Shown: positions 24,792 through 33,267, counted from the first letter of the stretch. The stretch is 64,000 nucleotides of DNA from Mycolicibacter nonchromogenicus (GCF_002101775.1 NZ_LQPI01000039.1:177654-241653); one strand, 5' to 3'. Notes: generated by a model not told the origin, from the letters alone. Numbers and translations: made by a program.

Positions 24792-26444
24792 TCACGAGTC
24801 GGTCCGCAGCAGGATGACGCCACTCGGGGTCAGCCCGCCGCTGCTGACCACCGCGACCCTGGCGTCGGCAACCTGGCGCTCGCCGGCCTCGCCGCGCAAC
24901 TGGGTGACGGCTTCGTGAATCAGTCCCATCCCGTGGGTGCGGCCGTGCGAGAGCTGACCCCCGTGGGTGTTCAGGGGCAGTACTCCGTCGCGGGCGATGT
25001 TGGTGCCGCCGTCGAGGAAGCTCTTGGCCTCACCGATACCGCAAAAGCCCAGTGCCTCAATCCAGGACAGGCAGTTGAAGGTGAACCCGTCGTAGAGTTC
25101 GGCGACGTCGACGTCCTTGGGCCGCAACGATGTCCGTGACCACAGGTGCGCGGACTGACCGAGGACCTGTGGCTCGTGCGTCAGGGTGCTCTGGTCCCAG
25201 TCAGTTCGCTCGATGATCTGGGTGCCGACGGCCTCCACCAGGACCGGCGGTTTGGCCAGATCGCGGGCGGCGTCCACGGCGGAGACGATCACCGCCACTG
25301 CGCCGTCGCACGGGACGTCGCAGTCGTAGAGACCGAACGGGGTGGTGATCATCCGCGCGGACAGATAGTCGTTCATGTCCATCGGGTCGCGGTAGATGGC
25401 CGTCGGGTTGAGTGCGGCGTTGGCGCGCTGGTTCAACGCGATCCAGCCGAGTGTCTCGCGGGTGGTGCCGTAGCGGTGGAAATGCCGCTGCGCATTCAGT
25501 GCCAGTGTGTGTGCTGCCGAGGTGGCGCCGAACGGAACCTGCCAGCTGTCGGTGCGCCGTCCACCCGGCCGTGCGGCTTTGCCTGCCTTCAACCGCTCGC
25601 CGAATGTCGATTCCCACACGGTGCGGAAGCACAACACGTGGCGGGCCAGCCCGGTGGCCACGGCCATCATCGCGGCGATGACGGAGCCGCCCGGACCGAA
25701 GGTGTCCATGCCGCCGTTGAACCAGGTCGGGCGTAACCCCAATGCCCCCTCCAGCGCCGAGATCCCGCCTTCGCCCATGCCCGCGACGTCTAAGCCGGGA
25801 TATGTGGAGAGCCCGTCGATGTCCTCGAAGGTCAAGCCTGCGTCGGCGACCGCCGCCTGGCATGCCTCCACGGTCAGAGCCAGTGGTGCGACCATGAGCC
25901 GACGGCCCAGCCGGGAAGCCCCGACCCCGGTGATCGCCGACTTGTCTTCGAACTTCTCGGTTGTCACCATCGGGCGCACGTGCGCTGCGAAGTCTTCGGG
26001 CGCAATCGCGTCCTCGGGGAGCGGCTTGGTCGCCGAGCCTTTCGCCGGCCGAAACAGCGGCAACCACACGTCTTCGAGGTGCTCGAAGGTGACCTCCACC
26101 TGCTGACCCAGCTCGAGGCCCTCGGGATCGCAGTCGATGAGGGTGGTGGTCAATCGAACTCGGGGATCCTCGTCGATTGCCACCTGGGCCACCACATACG
26201 GCGCCGGCAGCCCCGGCAGGCTGAATCGGTGGTTGACGGTGAAGCCCGCCAGTGTGGCCCGCCCCGAGACGTCCCGCACACCCATGTTGGTGCTGCGGCA
26301 ATACCGGCACACCGGTTGAGGCGGGTGGATCAGCGCAGCGCAGTCGAGACAACTCTGGAGTCGCAGCACGCCGTCAGCACCGGCAGTCCAGAAGAATTCG
26401 TTCTCGGGGGTGACCGCGGGAAGGGGGCGCCCGGGTGCGCTCAT
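24792..26444 (-). CDS. DUF35 OB-fold/Zn-ribbon fused to Ltp2-like thiolase
   Basis: A 550-residue fusion. Residues 30-50 form a zinc ribbon (C32, C35, C46, C49), followed to about 135 by a DUF35-type OB fold. From about 165 to the end is a thiolase-like domain of the lipid-transfer-protein type, with ELYDGFTFN (candidate catalytic Tyr) and NTHGGQLSHGRTHG near the C-terminus. The classical thiolase Cys is not apparent. In steroid catabolism, Ltp2 aldolase needs the separate DUF35 domain of ChsH2, so here nature appears to have joined both. Retro-aldol side-chain cleavage is the best guess. It overlaps the ferredoxin gene by 4 bp. Confidence 0.88.
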   Translation of the reverse strand: MSAPGRPLPAVTPENEFFWTAGADGVLRLQSCLDCAALIHPPQPVCRYCRSTNMGVRDVSGRATLAGFTVNHRFSLPGLPAPYVVAQVAIDEDPRVRLTTTLIDCDPEGLELGQQVEVTFEHLEDVWLPLFRPAKGSATKPLPEDAIAPEDFAAHVRPMVTTEKFEDKSAITGVGASRLGRRLMVAPLALTVEACQAAVADAGLTFEDIDGLSTYPGLDVAGMGEGGISALEGALGLRPTWFNGGMDTFGPGGSVIAAMMAVATGLARHVLCFRTVWESTFGERLKAGKAARPGGRRTDSWQVPFGATSAAHTLALNAQRHFHRYGTTRETLGWIALNQRANAALNPTAIYRDPMDMNDYLSARMITTPFGLYDCDVPCDGAVAVIVSAVDAARDLAKPPVLVEAVGTQIIERTDWDQSTLTHEPQVLGQSAHLWSRTSLRPKDVDVAELYDGFTFNCLSWIEALGFCGIGEAKSFLDGGTNIARDGVLPLNTHGGQLSHGRTHGMGLIHEAVTQLRGEAGERQVADARVAVVSSGGLTPSGVILLRTDS

Positions 26445-26650
26445 GCCTCGCCGTCCTCGGCGATCTCGATGATGGCGTGCACGGGACAGTCCAGCAGGGC
26501 CCGCAGGACATCGTGCTCATCAGTCTTCTCAACCGACCCGTCGCCGGTCAGCGAGGCATATCCCCAGTCATCCAGCGAGAAGTGTTTGGGCGCGTGTTTG
26601 GCGCAGTAGCCGAACCCGTCGCACAGGGTGCGGTCCAGGCGGATCTTCAC
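26441..26650 (-). CDS. Ferredoxin, 3Fe-4S type
   Basis: A 69-residue ferredoxin with cluster ligands C10 and C16 (CDGFGYC, the variable central residue is Phe) and C55 in CPVHAI. It is coupled by 4-bp overlaps to the NuoF-like flavoprotein before it and the DUF35-thiolase after it. No P450 is adjacent, so its most likely electron donor is the NuoF-like protein and its acceptor one of the P450s elsewhere in the island. Confidence 0.9.
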   Translation of the reverse strand: MKIRLDRTLCDGFGYCAKHAPKHFSLDDWGYASLTGDGSVEKTDEHDVLRALLDCPVHAIIEIAEDGEA

Positions 26651-27960
26651 GCCGTCACCTCCTCGACCTCGTAGGGGCGTTCGGCGCGGAAGGCGCCGTC
26701 ACCGCAGACGTCGCAGGCGCCGTCGAGGTGGCGCGCCACCAGATCTGGGAAACGGGTCAGCAGGCTGGCCGCGACATTGGTGGCGCCGTCCAGGGTGCCG
26801 CAGGCGCCCCGCCCGGGCAGCGCACCGGCCCACCGCTGCAGCCGCTGCACGTCTTCGGTGGTCGCGACACCGTCCCGCAGGACTTCGGCGACCGCCGCCA
26901 TGGCCACGGTGCCGTTGAAGCATGACCCGCACTGCCCGGCGTTCTCCCGGCCGAAATAGGCCAACACCGAGGCAGCCACCGCGACCGGGCATTCGTCGGT
27001 CAGGACGGAGATCGCCCCGCAGCCCAGGCCGCTGCCGCTCGCGCGCAACGATTCGTGGTCGAGGGTGGTCTGCAGGGCGTCGCGATTGAGCAACCCGGAG
27101 AAGTAACCACCCATCAGCACACCACGGACCTGCTCCGTCGCAACTCCGTGCGCGCTCAGCAGTTCGGCGATCGTCAGGCCGTGCGGAAGCTCGTAGAGCA
27201 CGGGTGGCCGCCCGCCGCCGCTGACCGTCGCCAAGAAGGTACCCGGTGACGTGGCAGTCCCGATGGTGCGAAATGCGTCGGCGCCGTGTCGTTGCAGATA
27301 GGGAAGATTCGCCAATGTTTCGACATTGGAGACCAGCGTCGGGAGCGTACCGATTCCCTGCTGGTAGGGGCGTGGAGGTTTATCCGTCGGCTTGGCTGGG
27401 CCGCCGTTGATGGCCTGCACCGCCGCAGTCTCCTCGCCGGCCACATAGCCCGCATCGACGGTGAACACGGTGATCGACAGCTCGCCCAGAACCTCTGGTC
27501 CGAGCTCGGTCAGCGCGTTGTCGACACTGCGCGCCGCCCACGCATCGGAGACGTAGACGTAGGCGCGATGTGCTCCCACCGTCGCTGCGGCAATGCGTAG
27601 CCCGTCCAGCACCAGGTGCGGGCGGTTGCGCAGCAGCCAGCGGTCCTTGACCGAAGCCGGTTCGCCCTCTTCGCCGTTGGCCACCACCACGGTGTCGCGG
27701 CCGCGCAGTCCGCCGTCGCGTACCGAACGCAGCTTCACGCCAAGCGGGAAGGCCGCGCCGCCGCGGCCGAGCAGACCGCTGCGTTGCACCTCGGCGAGAA
27801 ATTCCTCCGGGTCGGGCAGCGGTTGATAGCCACCGGCGGCCGCATACTCTGTTGCGCCCTCGACGCCGGACGCCGTGCGAAGCAACCTCGGCGGGCAGCT
27901 CGGCCAAGTGGCCACGGTGACCGTCTTCGCCTCCGGGGCCACCGTGCTGTTGGTCGTCAT
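26647..27960 (-). CDS. NuoF-like NADH-binding flavoprotein
   Basis: A 437-residue homologue of respiratory complex I subunit NuoF outside any nuo operon. It has the FMN/NADH loop GRGGAAFPLGVK (65-76), NGEEGEP (95-101), an SLBB-type segment, and an iron-sulphur region with QCGSC and a later ACGTLDG cysteine. The first cysteine of the canonical CxxCxxC is Ala. An extra CDVCGDG sits near the C-terminus. Start ATG 27960 follows AGAGGTG; a GTG two codons earlier is possible. Coupled to a ferredoxin, it probably passes electrons from NADH to it. Confidence 0.9.
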   Translation of the reverse strand: MTTNSTVAPEAKTVTVATWPSCPPRLLRTASGVEGATEYAAAGGYQPLPDPEEFLAEVQRSGLLGRGGAAFPLGVKLRSVRDGGLRGRDTVVVANGEEGEPASVKDRWLLRNRPHLVLDGLRIAAATVGAHRAYVYVSDAWAARSVDNALTELGPEVLGELSITVFTVDAGYVAGEETAAVQAINGGPAKPTDKPPRPYQQGIGTLPTLVSNVETLANLPYLQRHGADAFRTIGTATSPGTFLATVSGGGRPPVLYELPHGLTIAELLSAHGVATEQVRGVLMGGYFSGLLNRDALQTTLDHESLRASGSGLGCGAISVLTDECPVAVAASVLAYFGRENAGQCGSCFNGTVAMAAVAEVLRDGVATTEDVQRLQRWAGALPGRGACGTLDGATNVAASLLTRFPDLVARHLDGACDVCGDGAFRAERPYEVEEVTA

Positions 27961-27976
27961 GGACACCTCTTTTGGC

Positions 27977-27982
27977 TAGGCT
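27977..27982 (+). promoter_or_regulatory. Putative -10 box of a leaderless transcript
   Basis: TAGGCT lies 7 nt before the GTG at 27990, the spacing expected when transcription starts at the start codon. No Shine-Dalgarno sequence is present. Confidence 0.4.
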
Positions 27983-27989
27983 CACGGAC

Positions 27990-28451
27990 GTGAGAACAGC
28001 GGTGGTGCGACTTGACGTCGACCCGTCCGGGCAGTTGACGCCCGAGCGACTGACGCAGGGAATGGCAACGCTGCGCACTCTGGCCGACCAGGCCGGTGTC
28101 GAAGTGGTCGATGCCGACATCGTGGTGGGCCGGCGCCACGTCAGACTGCTGATCACCGGAGCCGAGCAGGTCGTCATCGACCTCGGTGTGCGACTGTGCG
28201 CCAAGGCATTCGACACGATTCCGGCCCCCGGAGTGGTGACCTACCTCAGCAGAGGCACCGACGACGACGTGCATGGGGTGCTGGCCGGGCTGGGACTGAC
28301 CGGCGAGATCGCCCGTACCGCGGGGCCCGACGGCCTGGACATCGTGCATGTGACCCTGGCCGAGCCGGATCTGCAGCGGGTCGGCGAAAGCCGGATCCAC
28401 ACCGCGCTGGAGGCGTCGCTGAACTGCGAGGTCCACATCCATAGCCGCTGA
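27990..28451 (+). CDS. Conserved-looking hypothetical protein
   Basis: A 153-residue soluble alpha+beta protein of unknown function; I do not recognise the family. The start at GTG 27990 is inferred from the leaderless -10 box; a TTG 18 nt upstream in frame is the alternative. There are two cysteines and no membrane segment. It is the only plus-strand gene in an 11-kb minus-strand stretch and lies divergent from the NuoF-like gene. It ends 5 bp before the convergent hydrolase gene. Confidence 0.65.
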   Translation: MRTAVVRLDVDPSGQLTPERLTQGMATLRTLADQAGVEVVDADIVVGRRHVRLLITGAEQVVIDLGVRLCAKAFDTIPAPGVVTYLSRGTDDDVHGVLAGLGLTGEIARTAGPDGLDIVHVTLAEPDLQRVGESRIHTALEASLNCEVHIHSR

Positions 28452-28456
28452 CCGCA

Positions 28457-29323
28457 TCAGCGTCCCAGGAATTCCAAAATCGCCGGGGCGGCCTGCACCC
28501 AGGTGTCGAACAGGTTGAAGCGACTCACTTTTCCCTTTGCCCGGTCTTCAGCGGCGCGCTCCCAGGCATCTTCAGGCCACGGCGGGTCAATCAGCTTCGA
28601 GCCCTTGATCAGGCAGTGCACCTCCAGTGAGGTGCGTTTGGGGTGGTCCCAGTCGTTCTCGCCACCGCGGATGATCAACGTGGGGACCGTGATCCGGTCG
28701 AACATCTCGTCGTCCACGCCGGGAATCGTCTGGCCCGGCTTGGAGACGAAAGCGTTGAGCCAGCGCAGCATCACCTTGAGGAACGCATCCCCGTCCAAGT
28801 CGAGCAGGCGTTGCTTGTTGTTGGGATTCTCCTCGATCCGTTCCTGCCATTCGCGGATATCCAGCAGGGCCGCCGGGCCGCCGCCTCGCACGGCCAGGAT
28901 GGAGGGCACCACGTAGTAGGACCCGAGCACGAAGGTGCCGTAGATGCCGCCCACGATGTTCCACAGAGCCAGCTTGGTGACCATCTCCGGATAGAGGATG
29001 GTGGTCAGGATCGAGTCCCGCGCCCCGCCCGAGCCGCCGGCCAGGATGACCGGTCCGGTCCCAAGGGCGGTCAACAGTCCGTGCAGCGTCTCGGCGCGCA
29101 TGTGCGATTCGGACTGGCCGTAGAACTGCACGTCGGAAGCCCCGCAGTTGGGGCGGTCCCACAGCAGTACCCGGTAGCCGCCGTCAACGAGTGCGTCGGC
29201 GAGGGGGCGCAGTCCGGGGATCTCCTTGGAGAACCGGCCGCCGGGTGTCAGGACGATCAAATCACCGGCGGTGCCGAGGATCTCGTAGACAACGTTGCCG
29301 CCGTTGACTTCGATAGAGGCCAC
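28457..29323 (-). CDS. Alpha/beta hydrolase-fold protein
   Basis: A 288-residue alpha/beta-hydrolase fold protein starting at GTG 29323 with AGGAGA upstream. The nucleophile elbow GGSGG has Ser98, and the strand-turn LLWDRPNCGAS is typical. The C-terminal region where the catalytic His is expected (after LIKGSKLIDP) has no GxxH-like motif, so the triad looks incomplete or shifted. It follows the Rieske ferredoxin by 17 bp and ends 5 bp from the convergent gene. Confidence 0.85.
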   Translation of the reverse strand: MASIEVNGGNVVYEILGTAGDLIVLTPGGRFSKEIPGLRPLADALVDGGYRVLLWDRPNCGASDVQFYGQSESHMRAETLHGLLTALGTGPVILAGGSGGARDSILTTILYPEMVTKLALWNIVGGIYGTFVLGSYYVVPSILAVRGGGPAALLDIREWQERIEENPNNKQRLLDLDGDAFLKVMLRWLNAFVSKPGQTIPGVDDEMFDRITVPTLIIRGGENDWDHPKRTSLEVHCLIKGSKLIDPPWPEDAWERAAEDRAKGKVSRFNLFDTWVQAAPAILEFLGR

Positions 29324-29340
29324 CCAAAATCTCCTGTGTG

Positions 29341-29733
29341 CTAGGCCTGGACGAGGACGTCGTTGCCGACCACCCGCACCGGGTAGGTGCGGATGCTCCA
29401 CTCCGGTTTGACCGCTGTCGTGCCGGTGGCCAGTTCGAAACCCCATTGATGCCAAGGGCAGTGGATGTATTCGAGGTCGCGGACCATGGCGGCATCGCCC
29501 GGGCTCTCTTCATCGACGACGGTGCGGCCGCGCAGCCGGCCCGAACACAGGGGACCGCCCTGATGGGGGCAGAAATTCGCGATCGCGTAGAACGTCCCGT
29601 TGATGTTGTACACGCCGACTCCGTGGTGCCCGATCGGCACGAGTTTGTGTGTGCCGGGCGGAATCTCATCGACGGTGGCAACAATGTGCTCGCGGCCCTG
29701 GGCCAGCCGGGGCCGCTTTTCGTCGTGACTCAT
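29341..29733 (-). CDS. Rieske [2Fe-2S] ferredoxin
   Basis: A 130-residue Rieske-type ferredoxin with ligands C55/H57 (FCPHQGG) and C92/H95 (CPWHQW). The spacing between the pairs is longer than in minimal dioxygenase ferredoxins, with a loop at about 63-88. It starts directly after the amidohydrolase stop. It is a candidate electron donor to the Rieske oxygenase at 16174, though the two genes are 12 kb apart; it might alternatively serve an unlinked oxygenase. Confidence 0.9.
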   Translation of the reverse strand: MSHDEKRPRLAQGREHIVATVDEIPPGTHKLVPIGHHGVGVYNINGTFYAIANFCPHQGGPLCSGRLRGRTVVDEESPGDAAMVRDLEYIHCPWHQWGFELATGTTAVKPEWSIRTYPVRVVGNDVLVQA

Positions 29734-30876
29734 CTAGAACACCCGCACCTGACCCTCGAGGGCCGGGACGGTGTCCGGCAGGTGGTAGGTCTGCAATCCG
29801 TTCTTGAACATCACCGCTTCCCTGGCCGCCTTGGGCAGGTGTTTGACCAGCCAACGCGGGTCGTCGAAGGTCCAGTGCGGGTAGTCCGAGGAGTACAGCA
29901 GGATCTTCTCGCACTCCATCCATTCGAAAGCTCTGGTGAGCTCGGTCTTGTCCTCCGGGTAGTCCAGTGGCTGGGTGGTGAACTTGATGTGGTCTTTGAC
30001 GTATTCACTGGGCTTGCGCTTGATGTCCATCCAGGACTTGCGGGCCTCGTAGATGGCGTCCATCCGCCACATCAGCGGCAGGATCCAGGTGAAGGCATGC
30101 TCGACGAGCACGATCCGCAGGTTCGGGTGCCGGTCGAAGACGCCGTCGAACACCAGGCTCATCACCTGGTTCGCGGCCAGCAGCGAGTAGGTGACCATGA
30201 AGTCGTGGTTGTAGCTGGGCATGCCCACCGGCGGCATGGGCAGCTCTTCGTGATGGCTGCGCGACAGGTGGCAACTCACGGTGATGTCGTGTTTGGTCGC
30301 GGCTGCCCAGATCGGGTCGTACTTGGGGTCGCCCCATGCCGGACGTGGTTCGGCCTTGATCAGGATCTGTGCCATATAGGGGTGGCCGGCCCACCTCTCG
30401 ATCTCGGCGACCGCGCCCGGCGGGTCCTCGATCGCGACGCAGATCGAGCCGCGCCAGCGCTGGTGCCAGTTGTTCTTGGCATCAAGCCAGTGATTGGCCT
30501 GCCAGTCGTTGAGTGCGGACGACATCGCCTGCTGCGCTTCGGGTATGCGGGCCGGATAGGCGGCGGGCTCAAGGATCGCGTAGTCGGCGCCCGCCTCCAT
30601 GATCAGTTGTTTGAACGCCAACTCCGGGTCACTTCCCGGGAACTCACCGTCGGCCGGGAACGCGTCGACGCGCATGGCGAAGGCGTGCGCGTAGTCGGGT
30701 GCGTCGTAGTAGATCTGTTCGCCGACCCGGCGGGGCAGGAAGTACTTGCTGCGCCACGGCTCGGGCAGGTACTGCACCAGGTCGCCGCGCCGCGGCACGG
30801 GGTGTACGTCCGAATCCACACACCGCACGGCGATTCGCTCGGCGGCCGGCTTGCGCTCGGTGGCTGTCACGGTCAT
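29734..30876 (-). CDS. Amidohydrolase 2 family metal-dependent hydrolase
   Basis: A 380-residue COG2159-type TIM-barrel enzyme starting at ATG 30876 after GGGAG. DxH is D23/H25 in VDSDVHPVP; a mid-barrel SCHLSRSHHE, LVEHAF and late SSDYPHWTFD provide further metal and active-site residues. It is adjacent to a second such protein upstream (24 bp) and the Rieske ferredoxin downstream. Adjacent pairs of these proteins may form heteromers; reaction and substrate are unknown. Confidence 0.9.
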   Translation of the reverse strand: MTVTATERKPAAERIAVRCVDSDVHPVPRRGDLVQYLPEPWRSKYFLPRRVGEQIYYDAPDYAHAFAMRVDAFPADGEFPGSDPELAFKQLIMEAGADYAILEPAAYPARIPEAQQAMSSALNDWQANHWLDAKNNWHQRWRGSICVAIEDPPGAVAEIERWAGHPYMAQILIKAEPRPAWGDPKYDPIWAAATKHDITVSCHLSRSHHEELPMPPVGMPSYNHDFMVTYSLLAANQVMSLVFDGVFDRHPNLRIVLVEHAFTWILPLMWRMDAIYEARKSWMDIKRKPSEYVKDHIKFTTQPLDYPEDKTELTRAFEWMECEKILLYSSDYPHWTFDDPRWLVKHLPKAAREAVMFKNGLQTYHLPDTVPALEGQVRVF

Positions 30877-30899
30877 CGCGAACTCCCTTGGTCTGCTCT

Positions 30900-31997
30900 C
30901 TAGTGTGCGCTTGTGGCGGCCGGTGCGACAGGGACTTCTATGCCGTAAAGCAGACTGGCGTTGCGCCAGCACAACTTGTCGCGCTGTTCGGTGCTGAGCG
31001 CCCCCGGAATGGTCAGTTCGTTGCGCTGCCAGTGCGGATAGCTGGATCCGTACATCACCATGTCGTCTTTGCCGGTGAAGCCGAGCCATTCCCCGGCGAA
31101 ATCGGTGTCCCCGGGGCCGTCCAGCGCGCCCTGCACGAAGTAGACGTGACCGGGCAGGTAGTCACTGGGCATCTTCGGCGCCCAGGGTGTCTGCTCCAGA
31201 TGCGGCCGACCGAAGGTGTCCATTCGCCAGATGATCGGAGTCAGCAGATCCGCGGCGCCGTCGGCCCACACGAACTTCAGCGCCGGCATCCGCTCAAAAA
31301 CGCCCTCGGCGATCATGTTCATCAGGTGGTACAGGTAATTGCACGCCATGAAGCCGACGTACTGCTCGTAGGTGCGCGGAACGCCGGACGGCGTCGGCGA
31401 GGCGGAGATGCCGGAACCCACCTCGATGTGCGCCACGACCGGCATGCCGGCGTCGATGGCCGCCTCCCACAGCGGCCAGAACTGCGGCTTGCCGAAAAGC
31501 TCCCGGGACTGCAGCGGCACGCCGATCTGCACCACCCGGGGGTGGTCCTTCCAGCGGTCGATCTCGCGCAGTGCGCCGGCGATGTCGTCCGGATTGACCC
31601 GGATGGTGCCGCGGAAGCGTTCGCCGTACTCGGGATGGTCCAGCCAGCGCGACACCAGGATCTCGTTGTGCGCCGCGGCGATCGCCGATCCCAGATGCCG
31701 GTCCGGCATGACTCCACGGGTCATCGGGTGCAGCACGGCCACATCGACACCGCGTTCGGTGAACAGGTGCGCAGCCACGACCGCGGGGTCGGAACCCGGG
31801 TACTGGCGTTGCGGTCCGTCGGTGCCGGGTGCGTACTCGCCGCCCGGTGCGCCGTACCAGTCCATCTCGTAGTCGGGGAAGCCACGGCTCTTGAACGGCT
31901 CCCGCAGGAAGCTTCGGAGGTCGGCGTTGGACGCCGCAAAGATGTGCACGCTGGCGTCGATGACAGGCGTCCGGGTGCCGTCGGGGTGCTCGATCAT
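30900..31997 (-). CDS. Amidohydrolase 2 family protein, first Asp replaced
   Basis: A 365-residue COG2159-type protein starting at ATG 31997. The N-terminal motif reads VIDASVHIF, so the usual DxH is SxH at residues 16-18. The late metal residue region also differs: YGSSYPHWQR has Ser where partners have Asp (SSDYPHW in its neighbour). Two of the expected acidic ligands therefore appear missing, which suggests a non-catalytic subunit paired with the protein encoded immediately downstream. An in-frame upstream ATG at 32072 exists but lacks a good ribosome-binding site. Confidence 0.86.
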   Translation of the reverse strand: MIEHPDGTRTPVIDASVHIFAASNADLRSFLREPFKSRGFPDYEMDWYGAPGGEYAPGTDGPQRQYPGSDPAVVAAHLFTERGVDVAVLHPMTRGVMPDRHLGSAIAAAHNEILVSRWLDHPEYGERFRGTIRVNPDDIAGALREIDRWKDHPRVVQIGVPLQSRELFGKPQFWPLWEAAIDAGMPVVAHIEVGSGISASPTPSGVPRTYEQYVGFMACNYLYHLMNMIAEGVFERMPALKFVWADGAADLLTPIIWRMDTFGRPHLEQTPWAPKMPSDYLPGHVYFVQGALDGPGDTDFAGEWLGFTGKDDMVMYGSSYPHWQRNELTIPGALSTEQRDKLCWRNASLLYGIEVPVAPAATSAH

Positions 31998-32071
31998 CAA
32001 CGCCGCCCTTCGTCGTACCGCCCACCGGGCACGGTGGCCTGTCACCGTGCCGCCCGACCCCCGCGCGACCA

Positions 32072-32099
32072 TTGTATAGCTGTATTCTTTGCGTGCAAG
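32072..32099 (-). promoter_or_regulatory. Putative sigma-A promoter of the amidohydrolase/Rieske ferredoxin operon
   Basis: On the minus strand, TTGCAC (32094-32099) and TACAAT (32072-32077) are separated by 16 bp, reading toward the gene that starts at 31997. Operator site 4 lies about 120 bp upstream of it in the same 262-bp divergent region (31998-32259). Confidence 0.45.
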
Positions 32100-32216
32100 A
32101 ACCAGATTCTCTTTCTGGCGGACGGCCGGTCGCCGCCGCGGCCCGCGCTGCGAGCCAGGCTTGCCTGCGGTGCGCGGCGGCAAGGAAATTCGCATCGAGA
32201 TCGTTACATCCGTTTG

Positions 32217-32233
32217 TGAGAATGTTATTCTCA
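32217..32233. promoter_or_regulatory. Island operator, site 4
   Basis: Perfect 7-3-7 palindrome TGAGAAT-GTT-ATTCTCA, 26 bp before the FadE start at 32260, the same distance as site 3 from its P450. It lies in the divergent region with the amidohydrolase operon. Confidence 0.78.
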
Positions 32234-32259
32234 ACCGGCGCTTGGGAGAGGTGGCGGCA

Positions 32260-33267
32260 ATGCTCTTGGAGTTCGACGAAGATCAGCGACTGTGGCAGGG
32301 CACGGTCCGCGATGTGGTGGGCAAGCAGTGTTCGCCGTCGCTGGTGCGCAGCATCGCCGAGGGCGGGGCGGACGGCGCGGTGGACTCACTCTGGAAGGTC
32401 TACGTCGACTTGGGCTGGGCCGAGCTGCACGAACCCGAAACAGCGGTCGAGCTGGCAATCGTCCTGGAAGAACTGGGCCGCGCCACCGACCCCACGCCCT
32501 TTCTGGCAACCATGACGCAGTTCGCCCCGCTGGTCGGTGAACACCACAAGGCGGACGGCTCCACGGGCGCAGCGGTGTTCAGCGGGGTGACCGCGCATCG
32601 CACCGCCGACGGCTGGAGGCTGGACGGAACCGCCCTGCATGTGCTGGACGGGGATCGCGCCGACCGGCTGGCGGTGGTGACCGCGGCGGGCGTGTTCCTG
32701 GTTGACGCCAGTGCGGTGACGACTCGCAAATCGGCCGTGTTCGACCCGACGTTGCATGTCAGTGACGTGTACTTCGCCGGAGTCGAGGTGCCCGACAGTG
32801 CCCGGATCCGGGTCGATGTCGAACGGGCCCGTCACGTCGCGCTCGCCGGTATGGCGATGACGATGGTCGGTGCCTGCCAGCGCATTCTCGATCTGGCTCT
32901 CGAGCACGTCCGCAGCCGGCATCAGTTCGGGGTTCCGATCGGCTCCTTCCAGGCGGTTCAGCACAAGGCCGCGGACATGCACGTGGCGATCGAACGCGCC
33001 CGGGCGCTGGCCTATTTCGCGGCGCTGACGATCTCAGTCGACGACCCGCGGCGGCGGATGGCCTCCGCCATGGCCAAGGCGGCCGCTGGGGAATGCCAAT
33101 CGGTGGTCTTCCGCCATGGGCTGCAACTGTTCGGCGCGATGGGGTTCACCTGGGAGAACGACCTGCAGTTCGCGCTCAAGCGGGCCAAGGCGGGCGAGTT
33201 GATGCTGGGTGGTGCCGCGCAGCACCGGGCCGCGATTGCCGAGGAATACCTTGCAACTCGCGTTTGA
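32260..33267 (+). CDS. Acyl-CoA dehydrogenase, short subunit of a split pair
   Basis: A 335-residue FadE-like protein starting at ATG 32260 (GGGAGAG upstream; GTG 32251 is an alternative). It has RHQFGVPI (220-227) with the SFQAVQHK helix and FGAMGFTWEND near the end, but no SEPGxGSDL flavin loop. The next gene carries that loop and overlaps it by 17 bp. The pair is the third example in the window of motif partition between adjacent FadE subunits. Operator site 4 lies directly upstream. Confidence 0.89.
   Translation: MLLEFDEDQRLWQGTVRDVVGKQCSPSLVRSIAEGGADGAVDSLWKVYVDLGWAELHEPETAVELAIVLEELGRATDPTPFLATMTQFAPLVGEHHKADGSTGAAVFSGVTAHRTADGWRLDGTALHVLDGDRADRLAVVTAAGVFLVDASAVTTRKSAVFDPTLHVSDVYFAGVEVPDSARIRVDVERARHVALAGMAMTMVGACQRILDLALEHVRSRHQFGVPIGSFQAVQHKAADMHVAIERARALAYFAALTISVDDPRRRMASAMAKAAAGECQSVVFRHGLQLFGAMGFTWENDLQFALKRAKAGELMLGGAAQHRAAIAEEYLATRV

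Noticed and set aside
30699..32219. A 506-codon open frame on the plus strand opposite two amidohydrolase genes
   Set aside because: Arg/Val/Gly-rich composition without motifs; it is the high-GC shadow of the minus-strand genes at 29734 and 30900, which have clear family motifs.
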